Source: an uncultured Eubacteriales bacterium (GTDB lineage: Bacteria > Bacillota > Clostridia > Oscillospirales > CAG-382). Taken from it: a DNA stretch of 26,543 nucleotides. Below the pieces are notes generated by a model. The model saw only the letters and a list, made by a program, of their open reading frames with translations. It was not told where the DNA came from and searched no databases. The stretch covers positions 1 to 26,543 of the forward strand of contig CAKSCN010000013.1 of the NCBI GenBank assembly GCA_934444485.1, in the 5' to 3' direction. Positions 1 through 7,100 of the stretch are shown here, in pieces (position 1 is the first letter of the stretch; each line of letters opens with the position of its first letter). A program made the position numbers and the translations under genes.

Positions 1-32
1 AAACAGCTGTCGGAAATTAAATCTGTCCTCAA

Positions 33-58
33 CAAACACCGTTTAAACACGGTGTTTG
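33..58. repeat. 10-bp perfect inverted repeat upstream of the symporter
   Basis: The arms 33-42 and 49-58 (CAAACACCGT and its complement) are perfectly paired around a 6-nt centre. No T-run follows on either strand, so an intrinsic terminator is unlikely. Its position about 75 bp before the symporter ATG suits an operator or a leader hairpin. The function is inferred only. Confidence 0.45.
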
Positions 59-130
59 CGCAAAATTTAAAAGAGTATCGGGTTAAAAACCAAAGCCGAT
101 GCCCTTATTTAAAGAAAGGATTGGTTTAAA

Positions 131-1663
131 ATGACAGTAAAAATTATCATGCTTGTTTTATTCTTCGCCGTAATGCTCGGCGTGGGAATCAATTGCAGAA
201 AGCACGCAACGGATGTCAACGGTTTTGTTCTGGGCGGCAGATCCGTTGGCCCGTGGCTCACTGCTTTCGCTTATGGAACATCGTACTTTTCGGCGGTTAT
301 ATTTATCGGATACGCAGGTCAGTTCGGCTGGAAGTTCGGCATTGCGTCAACATGGATAGGACTCGGCAACGCCTTTCTCGGCTCGCTCCTTGCGTGGGCG
401 GTTCTCGGCAGACGAACGAGAGTTATGACCCACAAGCTCGAAAGTGCGACGATGCCCGAATTTTTCGGTTCGAGATACGGCAGTGAGGCTCTGAAAATCG
501 GTGCGTCGATTATCGTTTTCGTGTTCCTCATTCCGTACACCGCATCTCTTTACAACGGACTCTCACGCCTTTTCGGCATGGCGTTTGACATTCCTTATGA
601 GGTATGCGTCGTTGCAATGGCGGTTCTCACGGGTATCTACGTAATCGCCGGAGGCTACATGGCGACAGCAATAAACGACTTTATTCAAGGTATAATCATG
701 ATAGGCGGCATATGCGCCGTTATTGCGGGAGTCCTCGGAAGCAACGGAGGCTTTACGAACGCTCTCGCCGAGCTTGCAAGAGTGAATGACCCGGCGGTAT
801 CCGACGTCCCCGGCGTGTTTGCGTCGTTCTTCGGTCCCGACCCCGTCGGACTTCTCTGCGTCGTAATACTTACCTCCCTCGGCACGTGGGGACTTCCTCA
901 GATGGTGCAGAAGTTCTACTCGATAAAGAGCGAAAAAGCGATAGATAAGGGGGCTGTTATCTCGACTCTCTTCGCTATCGTCGTTGCCGGAGGCTGTTAC
1001 TTCCTCGGAGGCTTCGGACGGCTTTACGACATCGACGCTGCGGCTGTCGGCTATGACGCAATCATCCCCAAAATGCTCGAAAACTTCCCCGATATTCTCA
1101 TAGGCGTGGTCGTGGTGCTTGTTCTTTCGGCGTCCATGTCAACGCTCTCCTCACTTGTTCTCGCTTCAAGCTCGACTCTCACCCTCGACCTCATTGACGG
1201 TCACATCGTAAAGAAGCTTGGCGACAAAAAGAAAATGCTCCTCATAAGAGCGTTTATTGTAGTATTTATTGCAATTTCCGTGGTTATCGCAATATCGCAG
1301 TACAACAGCAAGAACACCTTTATCGCTCAGCTCATGGGCATTTCGTGGGGTGCGCTCGCAGGAGCTTTCCTTGCACCGTTCCTTTACGGTCTCTACTCAA
1401 AGCGTGTCACGAAGCCGGCGGTTTGGGCAAGCTTTATCTTCGGCACGGGAATTATGGTTCTCAATATGCTCTGCCCGAAAATCTTCCCCTCGTTTCTTGC
1501 GTCTCCCATTAACTGCGGAGCTTTCGCAATGCTTGCGTCGATGATTATCGTTCCGCTCGTGAGCGCATTTACGAAGGTTGGCGACAAGGAGCGTGTCGAT
1601 GAAATATTCACCTGCTATGACGAAAAGGTCTGCGTGAACGTGAAAACTTCGCTCGGGGAATGA
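131..1663 (+). CDS. Sodium:solute symporter (SSS family)
   Basis: This 510-residue polytopic membrane protein is expected to couple Na+ entry to uptake of a small solute such as an amino acid, sugar acid or vitamin. It shows about 13 hydrophobic segments from the first residues onward. Early conserved features are the GGRSVGPW and AFAYGTSYFSA stretches (about residues 35-60), typical of PutP/PanF-like SSS transporters, and a later GGYMATAINDFIQG segment near residue 173. The length is normal for the family. The ATG at 131 has AAAGGA about 10 nt upstream. It is monocistronic as far as visible, with a terminator about 60 bp after the stop. No neighbouring catabolic gene reveals the substrate, and part of the upstream context lies outside the window. 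Confidence 0.88.
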   Translation: MTVKIIMLVLFFAVMLGVGINCRKHATDVNGFVLGGRSVGPWLTAFAYGTSYFSAVIFIGYAGQFGWKFGIASTWIGLGNAFLGSLLAWAVLGRRTRVMTHKLESATMPEFFGSRYGSEALKIGASIIVFVFLIPYTASLYNGLSRLFGMAFDIPYEVCVVAMAVLTGIYVIAGGYMATAINDFIQGIIMIGGICAVIAGVLGSNGGFTNALAELARVNDPAVSDVPGVFASFFGPDPVGLLCVVILTSLGTWGLPQMVQKFYSIKSEKAIDKGAVISTLFAIVVAGGCYFLGGFGRLYDIDAAAVGYDAIIPKMLENFPDILIGVVVVLVLSASMSTLSSLVLASSSTLTLDLIDGHIVKKLGDKKKMLLIRAFIVVFIAISVVIAISQYNSKNTFIAQLMGISWGALAGAFLAPFLYGLYSKRVTKPAVWASFIFGTGIMVLNMLCPKIFPSFLASPINCGAFAMLASMIIVPLVSAFTKVGDKERVDEIFTCYDEKVCVNVKTSLGE

Positions 1664-1721
1664 GTCGCAAGAGGACGGTCAAAGCCGCACCGCCTCATTC
1701 AAAATAAATACCAACGAAAAA

Positions 1722-1757
1722 GGAGAACCGCTTCTGTCAGTTCTCCTTATTTTATTT
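1722..1757 (+). terminator. Intrinsic terminator of the symporter gene
   Basis: A 7-bp perfect stem (GGAGAAC 1722-1728 with GTTCTCC 1740-1746) and an 11-nt loop are followed by the T-rich tract TTATTTTATTT. It lies 59 bp after the symporter stop. Confidence 0.85.
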
Positions 1758-1819
1758 ACTCGCCTTTCGGCACGCCGCAATTCAAAAGTCCGAACAAACA
1801 AACACGTGCGGCGCACTTT

Positions 1820-2263
1820 TCACTTTTTCGCCCAATGCGAGAGCTTCGGCAGCATCGCTTCAAAATACTCACGTGCCTTTTCGGGCGGAAAAGAGTCATT
1901 CGACATATGCGAAACGAGAAAATCCGTGAGTGCCGCAAGGTCGTCGTAGGTGTACTTCCCGTCGGCGTAGCACCACTTGCAGTAGTCTTCGTTGAACTCG
2001 CCGTTCGGCTCTCGGCTTATCAATGTGTCGTCAAGCGGCATTCCGCAGCATTGACAGATGAGCGTTCGGGGAGAACCCAGAAGCGTGTTTATCGATACGT
2101 CGAAAAGCTTCGACAGAGCCTTGAGAGTTTCGGGGTTCGGCAGCGTTTCGCCGTTCTCCCACCTTGATACCGCCTGCCTCGTTACATAAAGCTTTTCCGC
2201 AAGTTCCTCCTGCGACATACCGCTTTTCGTGCGGAGAGAGAGTATTATTTCTTTGGTTTCCAT
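1820..2263 (-). CDS. XRE-family regulator with C-terminal zinc ribbon
   Basis: This 147-residue protein has two parts. Residues 5-60 form a Cro/C1-type helix-turn-helix (SGMSQEELAEKLYVTRQAVS, then WENG). Residues 68-145 form a putative zinc-ribbon domain with paired cysteines (CQCCGMP near 70 and YCKWC near 94) and a conserved helical tail (MSNDSFPPEKAREYF). This architecture is common in Clostridia, where it is annotated as a zinc-ribbon XRE regulator of unknown target. The ATG at 2263 has AAAGGA about 11 nt upstream and a good promoter. It is transcribed alone; the next minus-strand gene ends at 2385, upstream of the promoter. Autoregulation is possible but only inferred from repeats near the promoter. 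Confidence 0.85.
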   Translation of the reverse strand: METKEIILSLRTKSGMSQEELAEKLYVTRQAVSRWENGETLPNPETLKALSKLFDVSINTLLGSPRTLICQCCGMPLDDTLISREPNGEFNEDYCKWCYADGKYTYDDLAALTDFLVSHMSNDSFPPEKAREYFEAMLPKLSHWAKK

Positions 2264-2304
2264 TGTGTTTGACGTCCTTTCTCTGACTTTTGGTTTACAC
2301 CTTT

Positions 2305-2333
2305 ATTGTATCACGCGCGGGGCGGAAAGTCAA
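2305..2333 (-). promoter_or_regulatory. Housekeeping promoter of the XRE/zinc-ribbon gene
   Basis: On the minus strand, -35 TTGACT (2333-2328) and -10 TACAAT (2310-2305) are separated by 17 bp, about 45 bp ahead of the ATG. Confidence 0.75.
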
Positions 2334-2342
2334 GCAACATTC

Positions 2343-2371
2343 TGTTGCGGCGAACATCTTGTTGCGGCGAA
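2343..2371. repeat. Two tandem 12-bp repeats upstream of the XRE promoter
   Basis: TGTTGCGGCGAA occurs at 2343-2354 and again at 2360-2371, a 17-bp period. The copies lie just upstream of the -35 box of the XRE gene and after the stop of the upstream gene. They could be regulator-binding sites, but no protein can be assigned. Confidence 0.5.
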
Positions 2372-2384
2372 AACACCGCACGGT

Positions 2385-2750
2385 TTACGAATACCGACCG
2401 TCTTTTTGCCTTTCAATAAACTCCATATAATGCTCAATACGGTGTTCGGGTTCACAGCCGTCTATCTCGAGAAATGATACGTCCTCCCATATTTCGGTAA
2501 GGCTTCTGCCGCCGAAAACCCTTGACGAAAGCATATCCTCCGAGTTTGTGAAGTCGTATTCCTCACTCCCGTCGGCAACGAGACCGTACCAATACGCATC
2601 AGTCCCCGGAATGTCGGGAGAGGGCATTTTGCCGAGCCAACAGTCGCAGTACTTTTCGCTCCCGTCAACGGCAAAGTTGACCTCAATGCAGTATTTCCCT
2701 TCGGTTTTCCACGACAACAGCTTTTTGAATACTTCGTAATCGCACTTCAT
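2385..2750 (-). CDS. Small hypothetical protein
   Basis: This soluble 121-residue protein is acidic, rich in aromatic residues and cysteines, and has no signal peptide or membrane segment. I do not recognise a named family. Motifs such as FAVDGSEKYCDCWLGKMPSP and YWYGLVADGSEEYDFTN suggest a compact alpha/beta domain. The frame continues upstream to 2993, but the ATG at 2750 is preferred because GGAG sits close upstream and a promoter with consensus spacing lies at 2783-2811; the extra upstream residues look non-coding. It is transcribed toward the XRE regulator but separated from it by that gene's own promoter. Confidence 0.65.
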   Translation of the reverse strand: MKCDYEVFKKLLSWKTEGKYCIEVNFAVDGSEKYCDCWLGKMPSPDIPGTDAYWYGLVADGSEEYDFTNSEDMLSSRVFGGRSLTEIWEDVSFLEIDGCEPEHRIEHYMEFIERQKDGRYS

Positions 2751-2782
2751 GCTCCGCACCCTCTTTCTTTTGCTCTTGCTTA

Positions 2783-2811
2783 ATTTTAACATATCCGAAA
2801 GGAAAATGCAA
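2783..2811 (-). promoter_or_regulatory. Promoter of the 121-residue hypothetical gene
   Basis: -35 TTGCAT (2811-2806) and -10 TAAAAT (2788-2783) are separated by exactly 17 bp, about 33 bp before the chosen ATG. This supports the short start at 2750. Confidence 0.6.
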
Positions 2812-2888
2812 GCTTTTTCGTGCAAATGTTTTTGTATACACGCTCTTTTACGCACGAGTAGTGCCACACTCCGTTCCCCCGACAGAAT

Positions 2889-2927
2889 ACCGCCCCCAAC
2901 CGAGAGGAAGGGAGCGGTTCTTTTTTT
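2889..2927 (+). terminator. Orphan terminator-like hairpin
   Basis: ACCGC (2889-2893) pairs with GCGGT (2914-2918). Beyond one mismatch, three more C-G pairs extend the stem, and TTTTTTT follows at 2921-2927. No plus-strand gene lies immediately upstream, so what it terminates is unclear. Confidence 0.35.
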
Positions 2928-3017
2928 GAGTCTGCGGTCGGCGGACAGAGGCGGCTGCCAAACGTCAAAACGGCTGTTAAACGACTCCGGCACCTGTCAC
3001 CGAGAAGAAGCGGTCAC

Positions 3018-4655
3018 TCACCCCACCGAAATGGTTCTTGCGCCACCGTCCCACGTTACGCCGCCGAAAACGCCGAGGGCGTCGATGTAGATAACGGTTC
3101 TGCCGCCGATGTTGTACGACTGCACCTCTTCGCCGTTCACGTAGGTGACGATATCTGTCGGCACGGTCTCCGTCAGCTTTTCGCCGATACTGCCGCTCTT
3201 CGCACCGAAATTCTTCTTTTCAGCCTGCGTGAAGTCGTCCGACGGGTGCGTTATCGAAAGAGTTCTCGCCACGCCGTCCCATACAACCGTGAAGCCGTAA
3301 TTCATGAGATCCTCCGCGACTATGCACGTCGAGCCGTTCACGTTGTACGACTCTATCTCGCTGCCGAATACGTAGGAGCGGATGTCGGTTGAGAGGACGG
3401 GGAGGGGCGGAGTGTAGTTGTAGATTACCTTGATGTTCTTCAGATTATCATTGCCTGAAGTAAAGTCAATACTATTCCATTGCGATTTTGTGCCGGCGTA
3501 ACGGATTTCCCTTAAGTTATCGCTCTCGGCAAAGGCATAACTTGCAATGCTCGTTACGCTCACCGGAATAGTCACGGAAGTAAGATTGCCGCATCTGTAA
3601 AAGGCTTGCATTTCAATACGTGCAGTCCCCTCCGGGATAATAACCGATGTCAATCCGTTGCAATTGCTGAAGGAAGCGACGCCAATATCCACATTCGGAG
3701 GAATAGTCACTGATGTCAGATTTTTGCAACCCCAAAATGCGTCACGGCAAATGCTGAAAGTTCCGGGTTTTACGGTAATTTCCGTTCCGAACGGCATTTC
3801 ACCTTTGTATTTGTAAAGACAATTTCCGGCATATACTACGCCGTCAGGCTGAGTGTTGTACCAACCGGTGTTATCAAAAGCCTCTCTTCCGATATATGTT
3901 ACGCTGTCCGGAATTAAGATGTCAGTCAATTTTTTGCAGTTTTTAAATGTGGATTCGCTTATGCCTGTCATGCTCGACGGAATAGTTATCGAGGTAAGAC
4001 TGCTACAACCGTAAAAAGCATGACTGTAGATACTCATCACACTATCAGGTATAGTTATCGAAGAAAGACTGCTGCAATTGTAAAATGCAGAATCTCCTAT
4101 GCTTTTTACGCCGTTCGGAAGTGTTATCGAAGTAAGATTGCTACAGCCGGAAAAGGCAGAAGTGTCGATGTATGACACGTTGGACGGAATTGTTATCGAA
4201 AAAAGGCTACTGCAATCTCTAAAGGCAGCAAATCCAATACTCGTTACGCTTTCCGGAATAGTTATCGAGGTAAGACTATTGCAACCATTAAAGGCAGAAT
4301 CTCCAATGCTTGTTACGCTCTCAGGAACAGTTATCGAAGTAAGGTTGCCGCACTTAAAAAAAGCGTACACTCCAATGTCCGAAACGCCTTCGCTTATTAC
4401 TGCTTTCTTTATCGAAGCTCGTAAACCATACCAAGGGGAATAGGATTCCAGCCAGTCTATATATTTCCCCATTTCCCCATTACCCACAACAGTCAGCGTC
4501 CCCTCGCTATCGAGTGTCCAAGTGAGGTTGGATCCGTCTCCCTCGCCGCCGCAAAAGCCGCTGTCCACAATCTCTGCCGCATGAGCGGAAATCCCGGAAA
4601 AAAGAGCGGCGGCGAAGAGCATAGACACCAATGCGGCGAAAATTTTCTTTCTCAT
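3018..4655 (-). CDS. Secreted BspA-like leucine-rich-repeat protein with stalk domains
   Basis: This 545-residue surface or secreted protein is probably an adhesin or host-interaction protein. Residues 1-26 form a Sec signal peptide (basic start, hydrophobic core, AHA cleavage site). Residues about 85-400 hold a run of roughly a dozen 23-residue LRR_5/BspA repeats built on LTSITIPESVTSIGDSAF. The C-terminal 120 residues contain two related segments ending in VVWDGVARTLSI and VTWDGGARTISV, resembling the copper-amine-oxidase N-terminal-like stalk domain common in Clostridial exported proteins. No LPxTG or SLH anchor is visible. The ATG at 4655 has AGGGG about 9 nt upstream. The repeat-coding part is visibly more AT-rich than the two ends. 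It is monocistronic. Confidence 0.85.
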   Translation of the reverse strand: MRKKIFAALVSMLFAAALFSGISAHAAEIVDSGFCGGEGDGSNLTWTLDSEGTLTVVGNGEMGKYIDWLESYSPWYGLRASIKKAVISEGVSDIGVYAFFKCGNLTSITVPESVTSIGDSAFNGCNSLTSITIPESVTSIGFAAFRDCSSLFSITIPSNVSYIDTSAFSGCSNLTSITLPNGVKSIGDSAFYNCSSLSSITIPDSVMSIYSHAFYGCSSLTSITIPSSMTGISESTFKNCKKLTDILIPDSVTYIGREAFDNTGWYNTQPDGVVYAGNCLYKYKGEMPFGTEITVKPGTFSICRDAFWGCKNLTSVTIPPNVDIGVASFSNCNGLTSVIIPEGTARIEMQAFYRCGNLTSVTIPVSVTSIASYAFAESDNLREIRYAGTKSQWNSIDFTSGNDNLKNIKVIYNYTPPLPVLSTDIRSYVFGSEIESYNVNGSTCIVAEDLMNYGFTVVWDGVARTLSITHPSDDFTQAEKKNFGAKSGSIGEKLTETVPTDIVTYVNGEEVQSYNIGGRTVIYIDALGVFGGVTWDGGARTISVG

Positions 4656-4689
4656 TGTTAATTCCCCTTAGTAATTATGATTTTACACC

Positions 4690-4746
4690 ATTATAAAGTA
4701 GAAATATTTTAAATAAGTGTAATTAAAGTTAAATAATTAAGTGTAA
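4690..4746 (-). promoter_or_regulatory. Regulated promoter of the BspA-like gene with repeated upstream sites
   Basis: A perfect -10 TATAAT (4695-4690) has no good -35 at 17 bp (ACTTAT). Instead, TTACACTTA occurs twice on the minus strand (4746-4738 and 4722-4714), a 24-bp period, with a looser copy between; the nearer one overlaps the -35 region. This arrangement suits an activator-dependent promoter. The regulator is unknown. Confidence 0.45.
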
Positions 4747-4838
4747 AATGCGTATAATTAAAATAGTGGCGCAAAAAGGACAACCGCACGCCGATTACCC
4801 TTACGTATTTTCAAAACAAAACATTAAAAAAATATCTA

Positions 4839-4867
4839 TTGACAAAACCGCTCACTTGTGGTATAAT
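4839..4867 (+). promoter_or_regulatory. Consensus promoter of the SRP RNA
   Basis: -35 TTGACA (4839-4844), a 17-bp spacer and -10 TATAAT (4862-4867) match the housekeeping consensus perfectly. Transcription should start near 4874, ahead of a small leader hairpin (4874-4888). Confidence 0.88.
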
Positions 4868-4895
4868 ACCAGAGCATCATTAAGATGCGTGCAGA

Positions 4896-5195
4896 CAAAG
4901 CACGCAGTAAGGTCACACTATCCGGGGAGGCAGCGGTGCCCTGTATCTGCAATCCGCTACAGCAGAGGGGAATTCCTGCCTTGAGGGGTGCGCCTGTACC
5001 GCAGCCGCTCACGGCTTCGTGTTGATGTATGGGTCTTGTGCAATTGCGCCTTGTGAACCATGTCAGGTGGGGAACCAAGCAGCATTAAGCAATGTGCGTG
5101 ATGTGCCACAAGGTCGCCTGTGCTGAGCGAAACGTGAGAAAGGCGGGCATGGACGTATTTCGATTGGCAGGTGTGTGATCTTACTGTGTGTTTTG
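4896..5195 (+). ncRNA. ffs: Signal recognition particle RNA, large bacterial type
   Basis: This is the RNA scaffold of SRP; it binds Ffh and brings ribosomes making membrane and secreted proteins to FtsY. The 5' strand 4896-4918 pairs continuously (with G-U pairs) with 5173-5195, defining a roughly 300-nt molecule with the long Alu-bearing form of Firmicutes. Domain IV at about 5040-5110 carries the Ffh-binding signature: GUCAGGU, GGAA tetraloop (5071-5074), AAGCAGC. The two pairs closing the tetraloop are G-G/C-C here instead of the common C-C/G-G, a compensated swap. A leader from the predicted start near 4874, with hairpin 4874-4888, is probably removed, as in the Bacillus precursor. A U-rich tract follows to about 5210 and should end transcription. 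Confidence 0.93.
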
Positions 5196-5268
5196 CTTTT
5201 TATGTTTTGTTGAAGGGGCTATTGTTACCGTTATATGTGTAAAGGTGACTTGAAAAAGGGAGAAAACT

Positions 5269-5607
5269 ATGAAAAAAAACATACCCTTGCTGATGACCTC
5301 TGCGATGATCATGCTCGTATTGCCGTGGCTGACGGTCACGTTTGTAAAGGGCGACGGCGGAATGGCAGTGTGCTTTATTCTGTTTTTTGCGTTAAATCCT
5401 GTTTACGCAATTTGTACCAGCGTATATGCCGGCAGAGATATAAAGACGTTTTGGTGGACGCCGATCGCTACGGCATTGTTCTTTTTGGTCGGCGTATGGC
5501 TGTTCTTTGATCCGGGAGAAACGGCGTTTGTCCTATATTCGGTTGTCTATTTGTTGCTGGGAATTGTTGCAATGCTGATTTCGGGATTTGTAAGGAATAG
5601 GCATTGA
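5269..5607 (+). CDS. Small four-helix membrane protein, hypothetical
   Basis: This 112-residue protein consists almost entirely of four hydrophobic helices (about residues 5-27, 31-50, 60-78 and 84-106) joined by short charged loops (KGDGG, AGRDIK, DPGE), and ends in RNRH. A strong AGGGAG lies 8 nt before the ATG. It begins about 70 bp after the SRP RNA, so read-through or an unseen weak promoter may drive it; a strong terminator follows. I do not recognise a family. The short size and helix pattern fit uncharacterised Clostridial integral membrane proteins, and no catalytic motif is visible. Confidence 0.7.
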   Translation: MKKNIPLLMTSAMIMLVLPWLTVTFVKGDGGMAVCFILFFALNPVYAICTSVYAGRDIKTFWWTPIATALFFLVGVWLFFDPGETAFVLYSVVYLLLGIVAMLISGFVRNRH

Positions 5608-5648
5608 AGCGAATTAGTTTTTTTGATTTAATGACATTCCGGATTGTT

Positions 5649-5684
5649 GGAGCAAGGCTGAAAAGTACCTTGTTCCTTTTTTTT
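5649..5684 (+). terminator. Intrinsic terminator after the small membrane protein
   Basis: A 9-bp stem (GGAGCAAGG 5649-5657 with CCTTGTTCC 5668-5676, one G-U) and a 10-nt loop are followed by eight T residues. Confidence 0.9.
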
Positions 5685-5744
5685 GTGGGGAAATTCCGCA
5701 TTGATGTTACGTTAAAACCGATTCTTTACGCTATGTCTATCCAT

Positions 5745-5785
5745 CGGCAAACACAGCTTCAACCTCATTGAAAATGTGTTTGCCG
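5745..5785. repeat. Long perfect inverted repeat between terminator and holin promoter
   Basis: Eleven-base arms (CGGCAAACACA 5745-5755 with its complement 5775-5785) enclose a 2x2 internal loop and a further 5-bp stem (TTCAA/TTGAA) with a 5-nt loop. No T-run directly follows. Its arm core CAAACAC matches that of the inverted repeat at 33-58. It may be a regulatory palindrome or a transcribed hairpin. Confidence 0.5.
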
Positions 5786-5806
5786 CAAAGTTGTATTTGC
5801 GTTTTT
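5784..5806 (+). terminator. Short terminator-like hairpin
   Basis: CGCAAA (5784-5789) pairs with TTTGCG (5796-5801) around a 6-nt loop and is followed by five T. It lies 22 bp before the -35 box of the holin promoter and could insulate that gene from upstream transcription. Confidence 0.45.
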
Positions 5807-5827
5807 ACAATTTTGCGAAATTTACTC

Positions 5828-5856
5828 TTGACAAAACCGAACATTTGTGCTATAAT
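5828..5856 (+). promoter_or_regulatory. Consensus promoter of the holin-amidase pair
   Basis: -35 TTGACA (5828-5833), a 17-bp spacer and -10 TATAAT (5851-5856) form a perfect consensus. Across the whole 29-bp element, 25 positions match the SRP RNA promoter, including 13 of 17 spacer positions. Confidence 0.88.
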
Positions 5857-5864
5857 ATACCCTG

Positions 5865-5894
5865 TACCGAGGAGTGTTAGGTCACTTGTCGGTA
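5865..5894 (+). promoter_or_regulatory. Leader hairpin of the holin-amidase mRNA
   Basis: TACCGA (5865-5870) pairs with TCGGTA (5889-5894); inside, AGTG (5873-5876) pairs with CACT (5883-5886). It begins at about the predicted transcript start and ends 47 nt before the holin ATG. It could stabilise the mRNA 5' end or act in regulation; no T-run follows. Confidence 0.45.
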
Positions 5895-5941
5895 AAAATA
5901 ATGCGGTTTACAGAACAAATGTTTTAATCGGAGGCAAAACA

Positions 5942-6421
5942 ATGAACATGGCAAAACAAGTATTTATAACTGCGACGGCGGCGATAGGGGGCGTACTTTG
6001 CAGAATATTCGGCGGCTGGGACAGCGGCATGGCGACGCTTATAATATTCATGGCGGCGGACTACGCAATGGGTCTTGTCGTCGCCGGAGTGTTCCACAGC
6101 TCGCCGAAAAGCGAAAGCGGTGCGCTCGAATCACGTGCCGGGTGGAAAGGACTCTGCCGCAAGGGCGTTACGCTTCTCGTGGTGCTTATAGCCTACAGGC
6201 TCGACATAGCTCTCGGCACGGACTTCATCAGAAATGCGGTGATAATCGGCTACATCGCAAACGAAACGATATCGATAATCGAAAACGCAGGCCTCATGGG
6301 AGTGCCGATACCGTCGGCGGTGAAAAAGGCGATAGAAATGCTCAGAGAAAGAGAGGAAAGCGGCGGCGAGGACGGAAATGCGCAAGTCGGGAAAGGTAAC
6401 GGTGGATTTGATGAACGATAA
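5942..6421 (+). CDS. TcdE-type phage holin family protein
   Basis: This 159-residue membrane protein belongs to the toxin-secretion/phage-lysis holin group (Phage_holin_4_1). Such holins make lesions in the membrane that let endolysins or large toxins out. Diagnostic features are about three to four membrane helices, the SKSESGALESRAGWKGL loop (about residues 55-70), a LLVVLIAYRLD helix, and ANETISIIENAGLMGVPIP near residues 107-126. The frame extends upstream to 5768, but the ATG at 5942 is chosen because GGAGG lies 7 nt before it and the promoter and leader lie upstream. It overlaps the amidase start. No capsid, tail or integrase gene is nearby, so this is a stand-alone lysis or secretion pair. 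Confidence 0.88.
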   Translation: MNMAKQVFITATAAIGGVLCRIFGGWDSGMATLIIFMAADYAMGLVVAGVFHSSPKSESGALESRAGWKGLCRKGVTLLVVLIAYRLDIALGTDFIRNAVIIGYIANETISIIENAGLMGVPIPSAVKKAIEMLREREESGGEDGNAQVGKGNGGFDER

Positions 6422-7079
6422 ACTTAAGAACGTAAATTTTCTTGCGTGCAGTCTTGCCAACTACGCAAAGGGACGCAACGGCAGGGAGATAAAGTACATA
6501 GTGGTGCATTATACCGCCGGGGACGGCGACAGTGCGAAGAACAACGCAGAGTATTTTTCCCGCAGGAGCGTCACGGCGTCGGCGCACTACTTCGTCGATG
6601 AAAACGAGGTGTGGCAGTCCGTGAACGATTGCGACACGGCGTGGCACTGCGGCGGCACTTCGTACAGGCATCCGGAATGCAGGAACGCAAACAGCATAGG
6701 CGTTGAGATATGCAGCCGCAAGGACGCCGACGGAAAGTATTATTTTATGACCGATGCGGTAAGCAATGCCGTTCGTCTTGTGCGTGCGCTTATGGATAAG
6801 TACGGCGTGACGGCGGACAGAGTGCTTCGTCACTACGACGTAACAGGCAAAAACTGTCCGGCACCTTTTGTCGAAAACGAGGGAGAGTGGGAGAAATTCA
6901 AAAAGTCGCTCACGTGCGCCGAGGAGGAGGTTTTCGACGCAAACGACCTTGTGTGGGAGCTTGGGAGAAGAGGAATTATCACAAACAAAGCGCTGTGGCT
7001 CACGAAGCTCTCAACCGACGTCAACTGCTTTTTCCTCGCAAAAAAGACCGTCGATTACCTCGCAGGACTCGGGGTGTGA
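6411..7079 (+). CDS. N-acetylmuramoyl-L-alanine amidase (Amidase_2 / T7-lysozyme type)
   Basis: This 222-residue enzyme should cleave the bond between N-acetylmuramic acid and L-alanine in peptidoglycan. Zinc ligands are visible as His33 (VVHYTAG), His141 (LRHYDVTG) and Cys149, with catalytic Lys147, matching the H/H/K-x-C arrangement of T7 lysozyme. A helical C-terminal domain (about 175-222) resembles those on phage endolysins. No signal peptide is present, which fits export through the holin encoded just upstream. The ATG at 6411 overlaps the holin stop and has GGTGG upstream; an alternative in-frame ATG at 6378, with GAGG, would add 11 residues. The overlap implies translational coupling. 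Confidence 0.9.
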   Translation: MNDKLKNVNFLACSLANYAKGRNGREIKYIVVHYTAGDGDSAKNNAEYFSRRSVTASAHYFVDENEVWQSVNDCDTAWHCGGTSYRHPECRNANSIGVEICSRKDADGKYYFMTDAVSNAVRLVRALMDKYGVTADRVLRHYDVTGKNCPAPFVENEGEWEKFKKSLTCAEEEVFDANDLVWELGRRGIITNKALWLTKLSTDVNCFFLAKKTVDYLAGLGV

Positions 7080-7100
7080 CGGAGAACGGGTAAACATCAA

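Noticed and set aside
4748..4984. Short open frame across the SRP RNA promoter and 5' end
   Set aside because: It runs through the consensus promoter and the conserved RNA helix; no Shine-Dalgarno supports it.
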